61,183 bases of DNA from Flavobacteriales bacterium (lineage in GTDB: Bacteria > Bacteroidota > Bacteroidia > Flavobacteriales > TMED113): the NCBI GenBank assembly GCA_002714185.1, contig PAWM01000001.1, positions 6,478-67,660 of the forward strand. Reading direction: 5' to 3'. Under the pieces are notes generated by a model. That model did no database searches. It was given only the letters and a program-made list of their open reading frames with translations, and had not been told where the DNA came from. The position numbers and the translations under genes are program-made. Shown in pieces: positions 8,116-16,399 of the stretch (its first letter is position 1; every line of letters starts with the position of its first letter).

Positions 8116-10332
8116 TCAAAATTCATACTTTAAACTTATATTAAATGACCTTCCAGGCTGAGGGACACCACCAGCAACATCTCTTATTCTTGATAAATGA
8201 GGTACATATTCTTCATTAAATAAATTATTAACACCAATTAGTAAACTAGTTTTATTAAATGGATTAAACATGAGTTCAACATTTACAATATTATATGCAC
8301 TTGAAAATGGTTCATATAAAGCAACATTATCTTGAGAAAAAGAATATAAATGATATATTGAAATATTATTTAAACTTAATGGAATACTATAATTTTCAAG
8401 ATCTAAATAAAGTTTTGTTTTTATTTTATTTGAGGGAGTAAATGCTAAAAACACATCATCATCAATATTTACTGCATTTATAAATGAATAATATTGTTCA
8501 AAATGTAAATTATGTAGTAAATGAGGATGATAATGAAAATTTATTTCTAAACCAGATAATTGAACATTATCGTACTGGATATAGTTATAGATTCTATAAG
8601 TATTAATATAAAAAGAATCTACAGGATTAATTGAAATAAAATCATTAACAAACTGGACAAAAGGATTTACAACAAATCCAATATGATCGTTACTGTACTG
8701 ATATTTAAAATCAAATTGATGACTCTTTTCAGTATCCAGACTAATATTACCAATTTCATATCTCATAGTACCATGGTGAACACCATCCGAAAAAAGCTCA
8801 GATAAATGAGGAGCTCTATAAGAACTAGAATAAGTAATTCTAGATATATGATCATTTTGTTTATAAAAAAATCCTAATGATGAATTAACAGAGGGGAAAA
8901 AGGTATTGTATTCGAAGTCTTTACAATGTATATTTTTATAATCAAATCTCACACCGCTATTAAAACCAAAATTATTTTTATTAAAATCCATTGTTAAATA
9001 GTATCCAAAATCATTAGAGGATGCATCAGGAATTAATCTAGAAGATATATTATTAAAGTTATCTTGATTTTGATACTGTAATCCTGTATTAATTTTAATT
9101 TTTTTAATTAAAAAATCTAAATTGAATCTAAGTGTTGTTGTAGATAAATCCATATCAAATGCAGGTATAGTCCATTTTTCAAACTCCTGAAGATTATTAA
9201 TAAAATATCCAACAAAAAATGAATACTTAATTTGATTAGAAAAATAATTACTTTTTAATGTAAATAAATGATTATTAATATATTGAGTTGGACGAGTCAT
9301 TTTATAATCTTCATTTAAATCAAAAGAAGAAGAAGTAAGAGATTCTAAAGGAACACTAGTCAAATCAACATTACATGCATGAGCTGGAATACCCACATGA
9401 TCAGAGTTATGTTGATAACGAAAAATACTTTGAATTTTATCATTAAAGTAAGCAACTGAGAATTTATATGCTTTATTCAAGAATCTTGAATTAAAAAGAT
9501 AAGTATTATCAGGTAATCTATAGTCAGAAGCTTGACTATATTCTCCATCAGCTTTAAAATAAAAATTATTTCTAGACATTTTAACACCAAATTGATTACC
9601 AAATAACATATGACTGTTATCAAACTTAGTTGCAATAAAACCAGATGGTATTGTACTTTCAACAAATGGTTCATCAGAAAAATATAATATACCTCCAACA
9701 GCATCTCCACCAAATTGTAATGATGATGCACCTTTAATTAATTCAACTTTTGAAATTCCTAAATCAGTAAATCCGATACTATGATCATTAGCCCATTCTT
9801 GATTAGAAATCCTCATACCATTTAAATAGGTTACAACTCTTAGTCCAGACAAACCTCTAATTACTATTTTTTGAATTCCTAAACCAGAACCGATTGAACT
9901 GACACCAGTTAATTGATTAATATTTTCAACTAAAGAGGTATAGGAAATAAAATTATCGCTAAGTGACTTTTGTTCTATATTTAATAATTTATTACTACCA
10001 AGTACACTTATGCTTTCACGAATACCAATTTCATCAAGTTCAACATGTAACTTTTTTAAAACAATTTTTAACTCATTCTCATAATTATATTGAATAATAG
10101 TAGTTTGATAACCCTTTTTATAGAACTCTAAATAACTATTGTTTGGAATTGATTCACTAATTAAAAACACCCCATCAACACCGGTTTTTATCAGTAAATC
10201 ATACTCTGATATATATATATTCACACCATCAAGTGGGGATTGTTCATTATTTAGAACAACACCTTGAACCTGTGAAAATAATATGTAAGAATTGAAAAAA
10301 AGAATTGAAAAAAAGAATTGATATTTATTCAT
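8116..10332 (-). CDS. TonB-dependent outer-membrane receptor, putative zinc uptake
   Basis: 738 residues: signal peptide to ~20, carboxypeptidase-like beta-sandwich (~22-95, GVVLNNEQSPLDGVNIYI), plug domain (~110-225, with IVIRGLSG and GASSLQFGGDAVGGILYF) and a 22-stranded barrel ending in aromatic-terminated KYEF. This is the standard Bacteroidota receptor plan. The gene starts six bases after the Fur-family regulator and is followed by a Cys/His-rich lipoprotein and an ABC transporter. The palindrome over the fur start codon matches that in front of a COG0523 zinc GTPase, so zinc (or a zinc complex) is the most likely ligand; iron or copper cannot be excluded. Confidence 0.85.
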   Translation of the reverse strand: MNKYQFFFSILFFNSYILFSQVQGVVLNNEQSPLDGVNIYISEYDLLIKTGVDGVFLISESIPNNSYLEFYKKGYQTTIIQYNYENELKIVLKKLHVELDEIGIRESISVLGSNKLLNIEQKSLSDNFISYTSLVENINQLTGVSSIGSGLGIQKIVIRGLSGLRVVTYLNGMRISNQEWANDHSIGFTDLGISKVELIKGASSLQFGGDAVGGILYFSDEPFVESTIPSGFIATKFDNSHMLFGNQFGVKMSRNNFYFKADGEYSQASDYRLPDNTYLFNSRFLNKAYKFSVAYFNDKIQSIFRYQHNSDHVGIPAHACNVDLTSVPLESLTSSSFDLNEDYKMTRPTQYINNHLFTLKSNYFSNQIKYSFFVGYFINNLQEFEKWTIPAFDMDLSTTTLRFNLDFLIKKIKINTGLQYQNQDNFNNISSRLIPDASSNDFGYYLTMDFNKNNFGFNSGVRFDYKNIHCKDFEYNTFFPSVNSSLGFFYKQNDHISRITYSSSYRAPHLSELFSDGVHHGTMRYEIGNISLDTEKSHQFDFKYQYSNDHIGFVVNPFVQFVNDFISINPVDSFYINTYRIYNYIQYDNVQLSGLEINFHYHPHLLHNLHFEQYYSFINAVNIDDDVFLAFTPSNKIKTKLYLDLENYSIPLSLNNISIYHLYSFSQDNVALYEPFSSAYNIVNVELMFNPFNKTSLLIGVNNLFNEEYVPHLSRIRDVAGGVPQPGRSFNISLKYEF

Positions 10333-10338
10333 TGAATT

Positions 10339-10752
10339 TTAATTACAATTAATACATAAACCAGTTACATTAATATCGATGTTATTCAATGTGTAATTTG
10401 GAATCTTTAAAACAGGAAAATTTTCAATTGTTAAACACGAAACATCATTACAATTTTCACATTGAAAATGAATATGATTATGGTTATGATTATCGCCTTC
10501 ACATTCTTCTTTACATAATGCATATAAAGTTTTTCCATTTTCTAATCTTATTTTATGAACAATCTGCTTAGATTCAAAAATATTCAACACCCTAAATAAA
10601 GTTACTCTATCCATCTTACCAACGAATAATCTTATTTGATTTAAACTTAAAGGCTTTGACGATTTTATAAAAAATTTTAAAACTTTTTTTCGACTTTTAG
10701 TTAAGCTTAATTTTTTCTCTTTTAAAATTTTTTCTATCTTATATCGCAACAT
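10339..10752 (-). CDS. zur: Fur-family regulator, probably Zur
   Basis: 137-residue Fur-family repressor: winged helix (~1-80; MDRVTLFRVLNIFESKQIVHKI is the recognition region) and a C-terminal dimerisation domain with metal ligands HNHNHIHFQCENC and the final CINC, giving the two CxxC pairs of a structural zinc site and an His-rich hinge. It leads the receptor-lipoprotein-ABC operon (six-base gap). Its own start codon lies inside a perfect palindrome whose 13-base core is repeated upstream of a COG0523 GTPase, so it probably represses itself and zinc-acquisition genes when zinc is sufficient. Assignment to Zur rather than Fur or PerR rests on this regulon, not on the protein alone. Confidence 0.8.
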   Translation of the reverse strand: MLRYKIEKILKEKKLSLTKSRKKVLKFFIKSSKPLSLNQIRLFVGKMDRVTLFRVLNIFESKQIVHKIRLENGKTLYALCKEECEGDNHNHNHIHFQCENCNDVSCLTIENFPVLKIPNYTLNNIDINVTGLCINCN

Positions 10753-10758
10753 TGTTGC
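10746..10758. promoter_or_regulatory. Zur-type palindrome overlapping the zur start codon
   Basis: GCAACA-T-TGTTGC, a perfect palindrome with one central base. The zur ATG (10752-10750, minus) lies inside it, and it is ~46 bases before the divergent MerC-like gene, so one bound repressor could block both. The same 13 bases recur at 31894-31906. Confidence 0.75.
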
Positions 10759-10803
10759 AATTTAATTCTCTTTTATTAATTTTACAAATCAAATTATTAA
10801 ATA

Positions 10804-11205
10804 ATGAGATCTATATTATATAAACCTGACACCATTGGATCACTTGCAAGTACTCTATGTCTGATACACTGCATAGCTACACCATTTCTTTTTATTACAC
10901 AAGCCTGTACATTAACATGTTGTTCTGATGCGCCAACTTGGTGGCAATCACTTGATTATATTTTTTTAATTATTTCATTTTTTGCAATATATCAAGCAAC
11001 AAAAACATCCTCAAATAAGCTTATAAAATATGCATTATGGCTTGCATGGGTATTATTTTTTATTTGCATAATGAATAAAACTATTGGAGTTTTTTATATT
11101 AGTCAAAATGTCACATATGGGATTGGAATTACTCTTGCTGTACTTCATTTATATAATCTTAAATTTTGTCAATGTGAAAATCAAGAATGTTGCACAAACA
11201 AATAA
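10804..11205 (+). CDS. MerC-domain membrane protein
   Basis: 133 residues with about four membrane helices (~15-30, 48-66, 75-95, 100-120). MerC-like features: GSLASTLCLIHCIATPF in the first helix with the CxxxxC pair used for metal passage, a CTLTCC motif after it, and a Cys-rich tail (FCQCENQECC). MerC proteins move soft metals across the inner membrane in mercury operons; in Bacteroidota stand-alone members often accompany zinc or iron regulators. Here it is divergent from the Zur-like gene with the shared palindrome between them, so zinc or another divalent metal is likelier than mercury; no merA or merR of the mercury type is nearby. Confidence 0.8.
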   Translation: MRSILYKPDTIGSLASTLCLIHCIATPFLFITQACTLTCCSDAPTWWQSLDYIFLIISFFAIYQATKTSSNKLIKYALWLAWVLFFICIMNKTIGVFYISQNVTYGIGITLAVLHLYNLKFCQCENQECCTNK

Positions 11206-11412
11206 CATTCATTATTTGATGTAATTATGCAAATACTCACCATTATTGGTAGTCAAACTATTCCTCTATTTTCTATGTATCAATAAATTATTATTTCCAA
11301 ATAAAAATAAATTAATCACTTAACAAAAGATTGTTAATTAATTAAATAAATTAAATGAGATTATATTAATAAATAAGGTTATGTTTGCCAAATTAAATTA
11401 AAATTAAATCTT

Positions 11413-11940
11413 ATGAAAAATTTAACAATTATGTTTGCACTTTTAGTAAGTGCATTTACTTTTGCTCAAGAAAAAGGTATGTATACTTTTGGAGTTGGAA
11501 CTGATTTTACAACAGCAGATAATACTGCTAATGTAGGCTATTTCTTTATGGACAATGTAATGGTATCCTTAGAGTTTGAAATGGCAACTGAGTCAGCAGA
11601 TGATGCAGGTGATGACTATATGGACTGGGGCATTGGTGCAAGATATTATATTGGTGACAAAGGTCTTTGGGCAGGATTTTCAGTAAACTCAGCTAGATGG
11701 TCTCATACAGAATGCTGTACAACTGATGCTACTTGTGGTCATACTCATGAACATGAAGAAACTGGAATGGATATGTTCTTAGGAGTAGGATGTTCTAAAG
11801 TATTAGCATGGGATGGTAAGTTATGGTTTGAGCCTTATTTAGGTATTAATATGCCTGCAGCTGAAATGCATGATGGATCAATGCATGAAACTGATGCAAT
11901 GACTCTAGGATTAGGAATGCAATTCAGATTTGCATTTTAA
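11413..11940 (+). CDS. small outer-membrane beta-barrel with Cys/His metal loop
   Basis: 175 residues with signal peptide (to ~18, FTFAQ) and an 8-strand-like barrel pattern ending in aromatic FRFAF, typical of small outer-membrane porin-like proteins. One loop (~98-116) is unusual: H98, C101, C102, C108, H110, H112, H114, that is SHTECC...CGHTHEHEE, a likely metal-binding site at the surface or periplasmic side. The gene follows the MerC-like gene at 207 bases and is closed by a strong terminator. No Zur-type palindrome is seen in the gap. It may be a zinc-binding outer-membrane component of the neighbouring metal system; the family itself is uncharacterised. Confidence 0.7.
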   Translation: MKNLTIMFALLVSAFTFAQEKGMYTFGVGTDFTTADNTANVGYFFMDNVMVSLEFEMATESADDAGDDYMDWGIGARYYIGDKGLWAGFSVNSARWSHTECCTTDATCGHTHEHEETGMDMFLGVGCSKVLAWDGKLWFEPYLGINMPAAEMHDGSMHETDAMTLGLGMQFRFAF

Positions 11941-11960
11941 TTTATCTAATCTTAAATAAA

Positions 11961-11991
11961 AAAAAGGAGGCAAGAGCCTCCTTTTTTTTTT
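11961..11991. terminator. strong bidirectional terminator
   Basis: AGGAGGC (11965-11971), loop AAGA, GCCTCCT (11976-11982), flanked by A-run upstream and T-run downstream, so it works for the beta-barrel gene (+) and for the convergent phzF-like gene (-). Confidence 0.92.
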
Positions 11992-12008
11992 CTCATTATG
12001 ATAATTCC

Positions 12009-12794
12009 TTAAATATTAAAATTACCCGAAGAAAAAAGTCTTGCTTTACCACCAATAATTACTCTATTTAAATTATCCTTACAAAATAATTCACCTCCTC
12101 TACTTGAAATTTGTAAAGCACTTAGTTCATTTTTATTTAACTTTGATGACCAATATGGTATTAATGTACAGTGTGCAGATCCTGTTACCGGGTCTTCTAA
12201 AATAGTAGCTCCAGGAGTAAAAAAACGAGAAACAAAATCAACAGAATCTCCTTTAGCAGTAATAATTACACCACCATATCCTAAATCAATGTTATCAAAA
12301 AAATTTCTATTTATTTTAATATTTTCAATATCTTCTTGGGACTCATATATTAACATATAATCTCTTGACTTATATACTTCTTTTGGCTGTATAGTTAAAG
12401 ACATTTTAATTTCGTAAGGTAATTCAGCTGAGTTCGCTTTTCTGGCGGGGAAATCTAAATAAAACACATTATCAATACAATTTACTTTCACTATTCCACT
12501 GAGAGTATGAAAAACAATTTCATTCTTTGGGAAATTTAACACTTTTTTTAAAACAAATGCAGCAGAAAGAGTAGCGTGACCACATAAATCAATTTCTATA
12601 TCAGGAGTAAACCACCTAAGATTAATTTTTTCACCATGAATTACAAAAAAAGCTGTCTCAGAAACAGCATTTTCCTTTGCTATATTTAATAAAATATCAT
12701 CAGACAGCCAAGAATCTAAAGGAACAACACATGCTGGATTACCACCAAAAATTTTACTTGTAAATGCATCTACTTGATAAAAATCATATATCAT
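12009..12794 (-). CDS. PhzF-family isomerase
   Basis: 261 residues, full length for the diaminopimelate-epimerase-like PhzF fold. Both halves are seen: FTSKIFGGNPACVV at the N-terminus with the catalytic Glu in NAVSETAFF (~45), DLCGHATLSAAFVL (~70-84), and in the second half the conserved DPVTGSAHC (~202-210). PhzF in phenazine producers isomerises dihydro-hydroxyanthranilate, but the many relatives such as this one have no known substrate and no phenazine genes are near. Cytoplasmic. Convergent with the beta-barrel gene across a terminator. Confidence 0.88.
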   Translation of the reverse strand: MIYDFYQVDAFTSKIFGGNPACVVPLDSWLSDDILLNIAKENAVSETAFFVIHGEKINLRWFTPDIEIDLCGHATLSAAFVLKKVLNFPKNEIVFHTLSGIVKVNCIDNVFYLDFPARKANSAELPYEIKMSLTIQPKEVYKSRDYMLIYESQEDIENIKINRNFFDNIDLGYGGVIITAKGDSVDFVSRFFTPGATILEDPVTGSAHCTLIPYWSSKLNKNELSALQISSRGGELFCKDNLNRVIIGGKARLFSSGNFNI

Positions 12795-12838
12795 TTAGCA
12801 AATATACATTATATAAAAAGTAAAAAAGTATTAGTTAA

Positions 12839-13855
12839 CTATTCAAGATTTTCCATTCTTGAAATAAAATTAGATCTCATATTGACCCAAAACAAATTAA
12901 AATCTGCATTATGATAAGAGTTTCTTTTAAATCTATTTAAAAAAATATTATTAGGCAACTTCACCCAAAGTAATCCCTTTTCATTACGAACAGATAAACT
13001 TTTTTTAAAAAAAATTTTTTTATTAGGTAATAAAATACCTTTATGGAGTTTTTTAGCAGTCCATAAAAAACTACTTGTATAATCAATAGGATTAATTGAA
13101 ATATAATTATCACCATACTTCCAGTCAAAAGGATAATATGAATGATTAAATGAACGCCATGAAAGATAACAATTTAATTGGTGAGGATGTTCACATAAAT
13201 TAATTAGCATTTCATCTTTTGATATATCCATACCAATTAAATAACTTAAAACTAATTTATCTAATATTTTAACATTATTATATATATACTCATTAATCAA
13301 TTTTTTAGCATGATTTGTACATTGGCTATGAGATACAATAATAAATTTATCTGTTTTAAGATTATTAAAAAAATATTTAAATGCGAGTAAAACATCTTTA
13401 TATGCTACATCAAATGCTTTTAAACCATTCACAGTGTCAGAGTAAGAATAAATATGCATTTCTCTATAGTGTGTAGCATATAATTCGCCTAAACCAGCAA
13501 ACACTGATGCTTGATTTTCTAAACACAAATCAATAAATTGATTATTTACGAAATGTGTAGTATCTGCATTCCAATATTCCGATGAAAATAAAGATGTTGG
13601 ATGAATATAAAAAACGGAAACATCGTATTTATTTTCATTTGTATACTTATAATTTTTGGGCATTAACTTTTTATAATCATGAAAATCTGACCGAAATGCC
13701 CAGTTTTTTGAATTATTATAATCTAAATCAACAAATACTTGATATTTATTAAATTCTTGAGTTGGTATAAGATAATCTGATGAGTATGACAATTTTTTAT
13801 TAATCCCACAAGAAAATACTAATAAAATAAATAAGAAAATAACATTTTTTTTCAT
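12839..13855 (-). CDS. DUF3089-type alpha/beta-hydrolase lipoprotein
   Basis: 338 residues from the ATG at 13855, which starts a lipoprotein signal (VFSCG lipobox); four upstream codons could extend it. The body fits the DUF3089 family: VSVFYIHPTSLF near residue 65, a nucleophile-elbow-like SHSQC (around 195) and the conserved final block with NADFNLFWVNMR. The usual GHSQG elbow is altered to SHSQC, so hydrolytic activity is plausible but not certain. Substrate unknown. Gap of 44 bases to the phzF-like gene downstream, possibly co-transcribed; divergent from menG. Confidence 0.75.
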   Translation of the reverse strand: MKKNVIFLFILLVFSCGINKKLSYSSDYLIPTQEFNKYQVFVDLDYNNSKNWAFRSDFHDYKKLMPKNYKYTNENKYDVSVFYIHPTSLFSSEYWNADTTHFVNNQFIDLCLENQASVFAGLGELYATHYREMHIYSYSDTVNGLKAFDVAYKDVLLAFKYFFNNLKTDKFIIVSHSQCTNHAKKLINEYIYNNVKILDKLVLSYLIGMDISKDEMLINLCEHPHQLNCYLSWRSFNHSYYPFDWKYGDNYISINPIDYTSSFLWTAKKLHKGILLPNKKIFFKKSLSVRNEKGLLWVKLPNNIFLNRFKRNSYHNADFNLFWVNMRSNFISRMENLE

Positions 13856-13990
13856 GTGTATTAACATCTAAAAATGTAAATCTATAAATTTGAAATAGAA
13901 ATAATTAAGAATAGTGGAAATTATATATATTTTATGGTCATAAAAATATAAACAATATCAAGTTAATCTAAGATTAAATAAATTTAACAT

Positions 13991-14710
13991 ATGGAAAATT
14001 TAAAACCATACAATAATATTGAAAATAAAAAAAAACAAATCAAAAATATGTTTAATAATATTGCTGATGAATATGATTTTTTAAATCAATTAATATCATT
14101 TCGCATGGACTATATATGGAGAAAAATAGCTATCAAAAAAATAACAAATAATCCTAAGAACATACTTGACATTGCTACTGGAACTGCTGATCTTGCTATT
14201 AGTGCAGCCAAAAATACTAATGCAAAAATAATTGGAATTGATATTTCAAAAAAAATGTTAAATATTGGAGAAATGAAAATTTTAAATGAAAAATTAACAA
14301 ATAGAATTACACTTCAATTAGCTGATGCAGAAAAACTTCCTTTTAATAACAATTCATTTCAAGCAATTACTGCTGGTTTTGGTGTTAGAAATTTTGAAGA
14401 TGTTGATCAAGGATTAAAAGAAATGTATAGAGTATTAGACTTAAATGGTATTTTAATTATTCTTGAACCTTCTTCCCCATCAGTATTTCCAATTAAACAA
14501 CTTTTCAATATATACTTTAATATTATTGTACCGTTAATAGGAAAAATAATATCAAAAGATACAAATGCATATCAATATCTTTCTGAATCAGTTAAATTGT
14601 TTCCAGATAAAGAAAAATTTTTAAATAAACTTAAAAAAGTAGGTTTTAAAAATTGTAAATATTCTAAATTAACTTTTGGGAGTGTCATATTGTATATTGC
14701 AGAAAAATAA
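13991..14710 (+). CDS. menG: demethylmenaquinone methyltransferase
   Basis: 239 residues, the usual length for MenG/UbiE, the SAM-dependent C-methyltransferase of the last step of menaquinone synthesis. Visible motifs: FNNIADEYDFLNQLISF at the N-terminus, SAM motif I ILDIATGTADLA (~54-65), IGIDISKKML, and the family signature AGFGVRNFEDVDQGLKEMYRVL (motif around 130-150) followed by LEPSSP. Cytoplasmic, membrane-associated substrate. As in other Bacteroidota the quinone is expected to be menaquinone. Followed 39 bases later by the Fpg/Nei-type glycosylase gene on the same strand. Confidence 0.95.
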   Translation: MENLKPYNNIENKKKQIKNMFNNIADEYDFLNQLISFRMDYIWRKIAIKKITNNPKNILDIATGTADLAISAAKNTNAKIIGIDISKKMLNIGEMKILNEKLTNRITLQLADAEKLPFNNNSFQAITAGFGVRNFEDVDQGLKEMYRVLDLNGILIILEPSSPSVFPIKQLFNIYFNIIVPLIGKIISKDTNAYQYLSESVKLFPDKEKFLNKLKKVGFKNCKYSKLTFGSVILYIAEK

Positions 14711-14749
14711 TTACAAAATAAATTAATCATTTTTTAAAATTTTATAAAT

Positions 14750-15556
14750 ATGCCAGAAGGTCCAGAAGCTAAGATTGCATCAGATTATTTTAACACATGC
14801 TTTAAAAAAAGTAAACAATTAAAATTTAAAATAATTTCTGATTACTATACAAAAAATTACCTTGAGGTATTTAATATGATAAATAACAACTTACCAAATA
14901 GTTGCTTATCATATACAGTAGGTAAAAATATTTTTATTGACCTTAAAAATAATCAAATATTTAATTTTCATCTTGGTATGACTGGTGGGTGGTCAACTAA
15001 ATTAGTTAAACATTGTCATTTTAAAATCTACGATAATAATAAAGTAATCTTCTTTAAAGATGTAAGAAAATTTGGAAAGATGAAAATAATTAAAAAATTA
15101 GATTTTAATGAAAAATTTCAACCTATTTATGATATATTGAATTCATCATACAATTTAAAAAAACACTTATTTTTTTTAGAAAAAAAAGTAAATAAAAATA
15201 AATCAATATGCTCAACTTTAATGAATCAAAAGTTTTTTCCTGGTGTAGGTAACTATATAAAATCTGAAAGTTTATATCAAAGTAGAATTCATCCTGAAGA
15301 AAAATGGGGAAATATTAATTTAAAAATGAAGAATATACTCATTAAAAATACAAAGGATATCATGTTAAATAGCTATGATGCAGGGGGAGCTGAACTTAAA
15401 GATTTTAAAAATCCATTTTCTGAATCTGATTTTCAACTTAAAATATATGGCAAAAAATATACCGAAAAAAACAACCCAGTAACATCTATTTTAACATCAG
15501 ATTCCCGTAAATCATGGATATGCTTAAAAAGTCAAAAGCTAATTAAAAATGGATAA
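14750..15556 (+). CDS. Fpg/Nei-family DNA glycosylase with zincless finger
   Basis: 268 residues. Starts with the catalytic MPEGPE (Pro nucleophile after Met removal, Glu3), has the helix-two-turn-helix VGNYIKSESLY (~164-174; NYI is the conserved DNA-binding Asn) and ends without the C-x2-C...C-x2-C zinc finger. Instead the last 40 residues (IYGKKYTEKNNPV... TSDSRKSWICLKSQ) resemble the zincless finger known from NEIL1, plant and mimivirus Nei proteins, with the catalytic Arg expected in SRKSW. The protein should excise oxidised bases and cut the strand. Codon use ordinary. Convergent with the SDR gene six bases further. Confidence 0.88.
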   Translation: MPEGPEAKIASDYFNTCFKKSKQLKFKIISDYYTKNYLEVFNMINNNLPNSCLSYTVGKNIFIDLKNNQIFNFHLGMTGGWSTKLVKHCHFKIYDNNKVIFFKDVRKFGKMKIIKKLDFNEKFQPIYDILNSSYNLKKHLFFLEKKVNKNKSICSTLMNQKFFPGVGNYIKSESLYQSRIHPEEKWGNINLKMKNILIKNTKDIMLNSYDAGGAELKDFKNPFSESDFQLKIYGKKYTEKNNPVTSILTSDSRKSWICLKSQKLIKNG

Positions 15557-15561
15557 ATAAA

Positions 15562-16269
15562 TTATTCAAATGGATTTGTCGCCCAAACACTTACCTCATT
15601 TACAAAACCTTTATCACTCATCTCTAATGCTGAAATAATTGAGTGTGAGATTTCTTTTGGTGATAATTTATTATAAATATTATCTCTTTCTACTCTGTCG
15701 TTACTCCCAAAAGCTGTAGTAACTTCACTAGGATTAATTTGACAAACACGAATATTATAAGGCCTCAATTCAGCTTGCCAACATTGAGATAAACCTCTTA
15801 AAGCAAATTTTGAAGAAGCATATATACTACCATTTTTATACCCTTTTAAACTTGCGGTAGATCCTATATTGATTATTGTACCATTTTTTCTCTTCTTCAT
15901 AAAAGGTGTAATTTCTTTAGTAAATAAAGATAATCCAAATACATTAACATTAAAAACTTTTAAAAAATCACTATAATTAAGCTCATCTATAGATTTACTT
16001 ACTCCGATACCTGCATTATTAATTAAAACATCAACTTCATAGTTTAATGCTGATAAACATTTTGCAGCATTTAACTTAATTTTATCAACATCTCCAATAT
16101 CAAATGAAAATAAATGAGCATTTGAATTTTTAAATGCATTATTTAACCTATTCATAGATCGTCCTATTAAAAGAACATTTGCCCCTTTATTTAATAAATT
16201 TTTAGCTGTTTCTTTTCCTATTCCCAAACTACCGCCAGTTATAATGATTTTTTTATTTTTTAAATTCAT
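15562..16269 (-). CDS. short-chain dehydrogenase/reductase
   Basis: 235-residue classical SDR. Cofactor motif TGGSLGIG (~11-18), NNAG (~84-87), catalytic Ser in NIGSTAS (~137) and YASSK (Tyr-x3-Lys, ~150-154) are intact, so it should be an active NAD(P)-dependent oxidoreductase. The Arg after the second strand (LIGRS) suggests NADPH preference. Substrate not predictable. Monocistronic; convergent with the glycosylase gene and divergent from bipA. Confidence 0.92.
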   Translation of the reverse strand: MNLKNKKIIITGGSLGIGKETAKNLLNKGANVLLIGRSMNRLNNAFKNSNAHLFSFDIGDVDKIKLNAAKCLSALNYEVDVLINNAGIGVSKSIDELNYSDFLKVFNVNVFGLSLFTKEITPFMKKRKNGTIINIGSTASLKGYKNGSIYASSKFALRGLSQCWQAELRPYNIRVCQINPSEVTTAFGSNDRVERDNIYNKLSPKEISHSIISALEMSDKGFVNEVSVWATNPFE

Positions 16270-16399
16270 AATATATTTTTAACATATATATACTAATAAA
16301 AAATTAAATATAAAGTCTATTTTCACAAATAATTGAACAGTTATTTTCAAAATAAAATACTTATAGAAGTTTAAGAGTTTATATTTGCTAAAAATTATT

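Noticed and set aside
10804-11205. Mercury resistance
   Set aside because: MerC-like gene alone, beside zur and not merA/merR/merT/merP.
11227-11286. 19-residue open reading frame MQILTIIGSQTIPLFSMYQ after the MerC-like gene
   Set aside because: Short, no clear ribosome-binding site and no recognised family; could be a small gene but cannot be supported.
16385-16399. TTG start of TypA
   Set aside because: The TTG is part of the promoter box TATATTTG; the ATG at 16400 fits homologues.
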